DNA from: Glandiceps talaboti
Lineage: Eukaryota > Hemichordata > Enteropneusta > Spengelidae
Assembly (NCBI RefSeq): GCF_964340395.1
Contig: NC_135570.1
Coordinates: 5,728,322 to 5,792,321, forward strand
Direction of reading: 5' to 3'
Length of the DNA stretch: 64,000 nt
In this document: piece after piece, positions 63,709 through 64,000 of the stretch
How positions within the stretch are numbered: position 1 is the first letter of the stretch
Layout of the letters: the number at the start of each line of letters is the position of its first letter
The notes under the pieces: model-generated
Databases searched by the model: none
What the model was told of the DNA's origin: nothing
The model's input: the letters and a program-made list of their open reading frames with translations, nothing else
Made by a program: the position numbers and the translations under genes

Positions 63709-64000
63709 AGTCATGATGGTTGAATGGTTAAGGTGGCTAGCTTGGAAACTGTAAAATGCAGTTGCTAGTCTTGCCAATGATGGTTGAATGGTTAAGGTGG
63801 CTAGCTTGGAAACTGTAAAATGCAGTTGTTAGCCTTGCCAATGATGGTTGAATGGTTAAGGTGGTTAGCTTGGAAACTGTAAAATGCAGTTGCTAGTCTT
63901 GCCAATGATGGTTGAATGGTTAAGGTGGCTGGCTAGGAAACTGTAAAATGCAGTTGTTAGCCTTGCCAATGATGGTTGAATGGTTAAGGTGGTTAGCTTG
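63709..64000. repeat. 64-bp tandem repeat related to a tRNA-like SINE head
   Basis: TTGAATGGTT starts at 63721, 63784, 63848, 63912 and 63976, so the period is 63-64 bp and the array runs off the window. The unit GGTTGAATGGTTAAGGTGGC plus TAGCTTGGAAACTG resembles the SINE A head. Confidence 0.95.

Overview
The window is eukaryotic, AT-rich metazoan DNA: short exons, roughly kilobase introns with GT-AG borders, abundant microsatellites and minisatellites, tRNA-derived SINE-like elements and small dispersed elements. The domain vocabulary (CUB, CCP/sushi, HYR, GCC2/GCC3 ephrin-receptor-like, calcium-binding EGF, pentraxin-type laminin G) and the repeat content suggest a marine invertebrate, perhaps a non-vertebrate deuterostome. 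I cannot name the species from sequence alone.

One gene dominates. It lies on the minus strand from beyond the right edge (64000) down to about 15286 and encodes the C-terminal part of a giant type I membrane protein related in its domain vocabulary to SVEP1/polydom. I traced 46 coding exons, 11,039 coding nt, about 3,678 residues, all with consistent splice phases and no internal stop. Domain order from the N-terminal side: CUB, CUB, four CCP, two EGF, four CCP or CCP-like, a 2,082-bp exon carrying eight copies of a two-cysteine repeat I do not recognise, HYR, CCP, a spacer domain interrupted by a 268-codon Ser-Gly/Arg-Ser exon, three GCC2/GCC3, a run of about ten EGF, pentraxin-type LamG, a second HYR-CCP-spacer-GCC2/GCC3(x4)-EGF module, one transmembrane helix, and a cytoplasmic tail of about 95 residues with PPPY and FDNxxY-type motifs. 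The signal peptide and first exons are outside the window.

The left part (1 to about 14,550) has no gene I can support. It holds copies of two small inverted-repeat elements, an exceptionally long TA/CA microsatellite and a few weak coding-like patches. A likely 3' UTR exon of the big gene lies near 14,580-14,663.

The introns hold at least four dispersed repeat families (A-D), two or three tRNA-derived SINE-like elements and about 18 tandem arrays. Tandem arrays lie unusually often directly downstream of 5' splice sites of this gene; in one case the repeat unit itself contains a copy of the splice donor.
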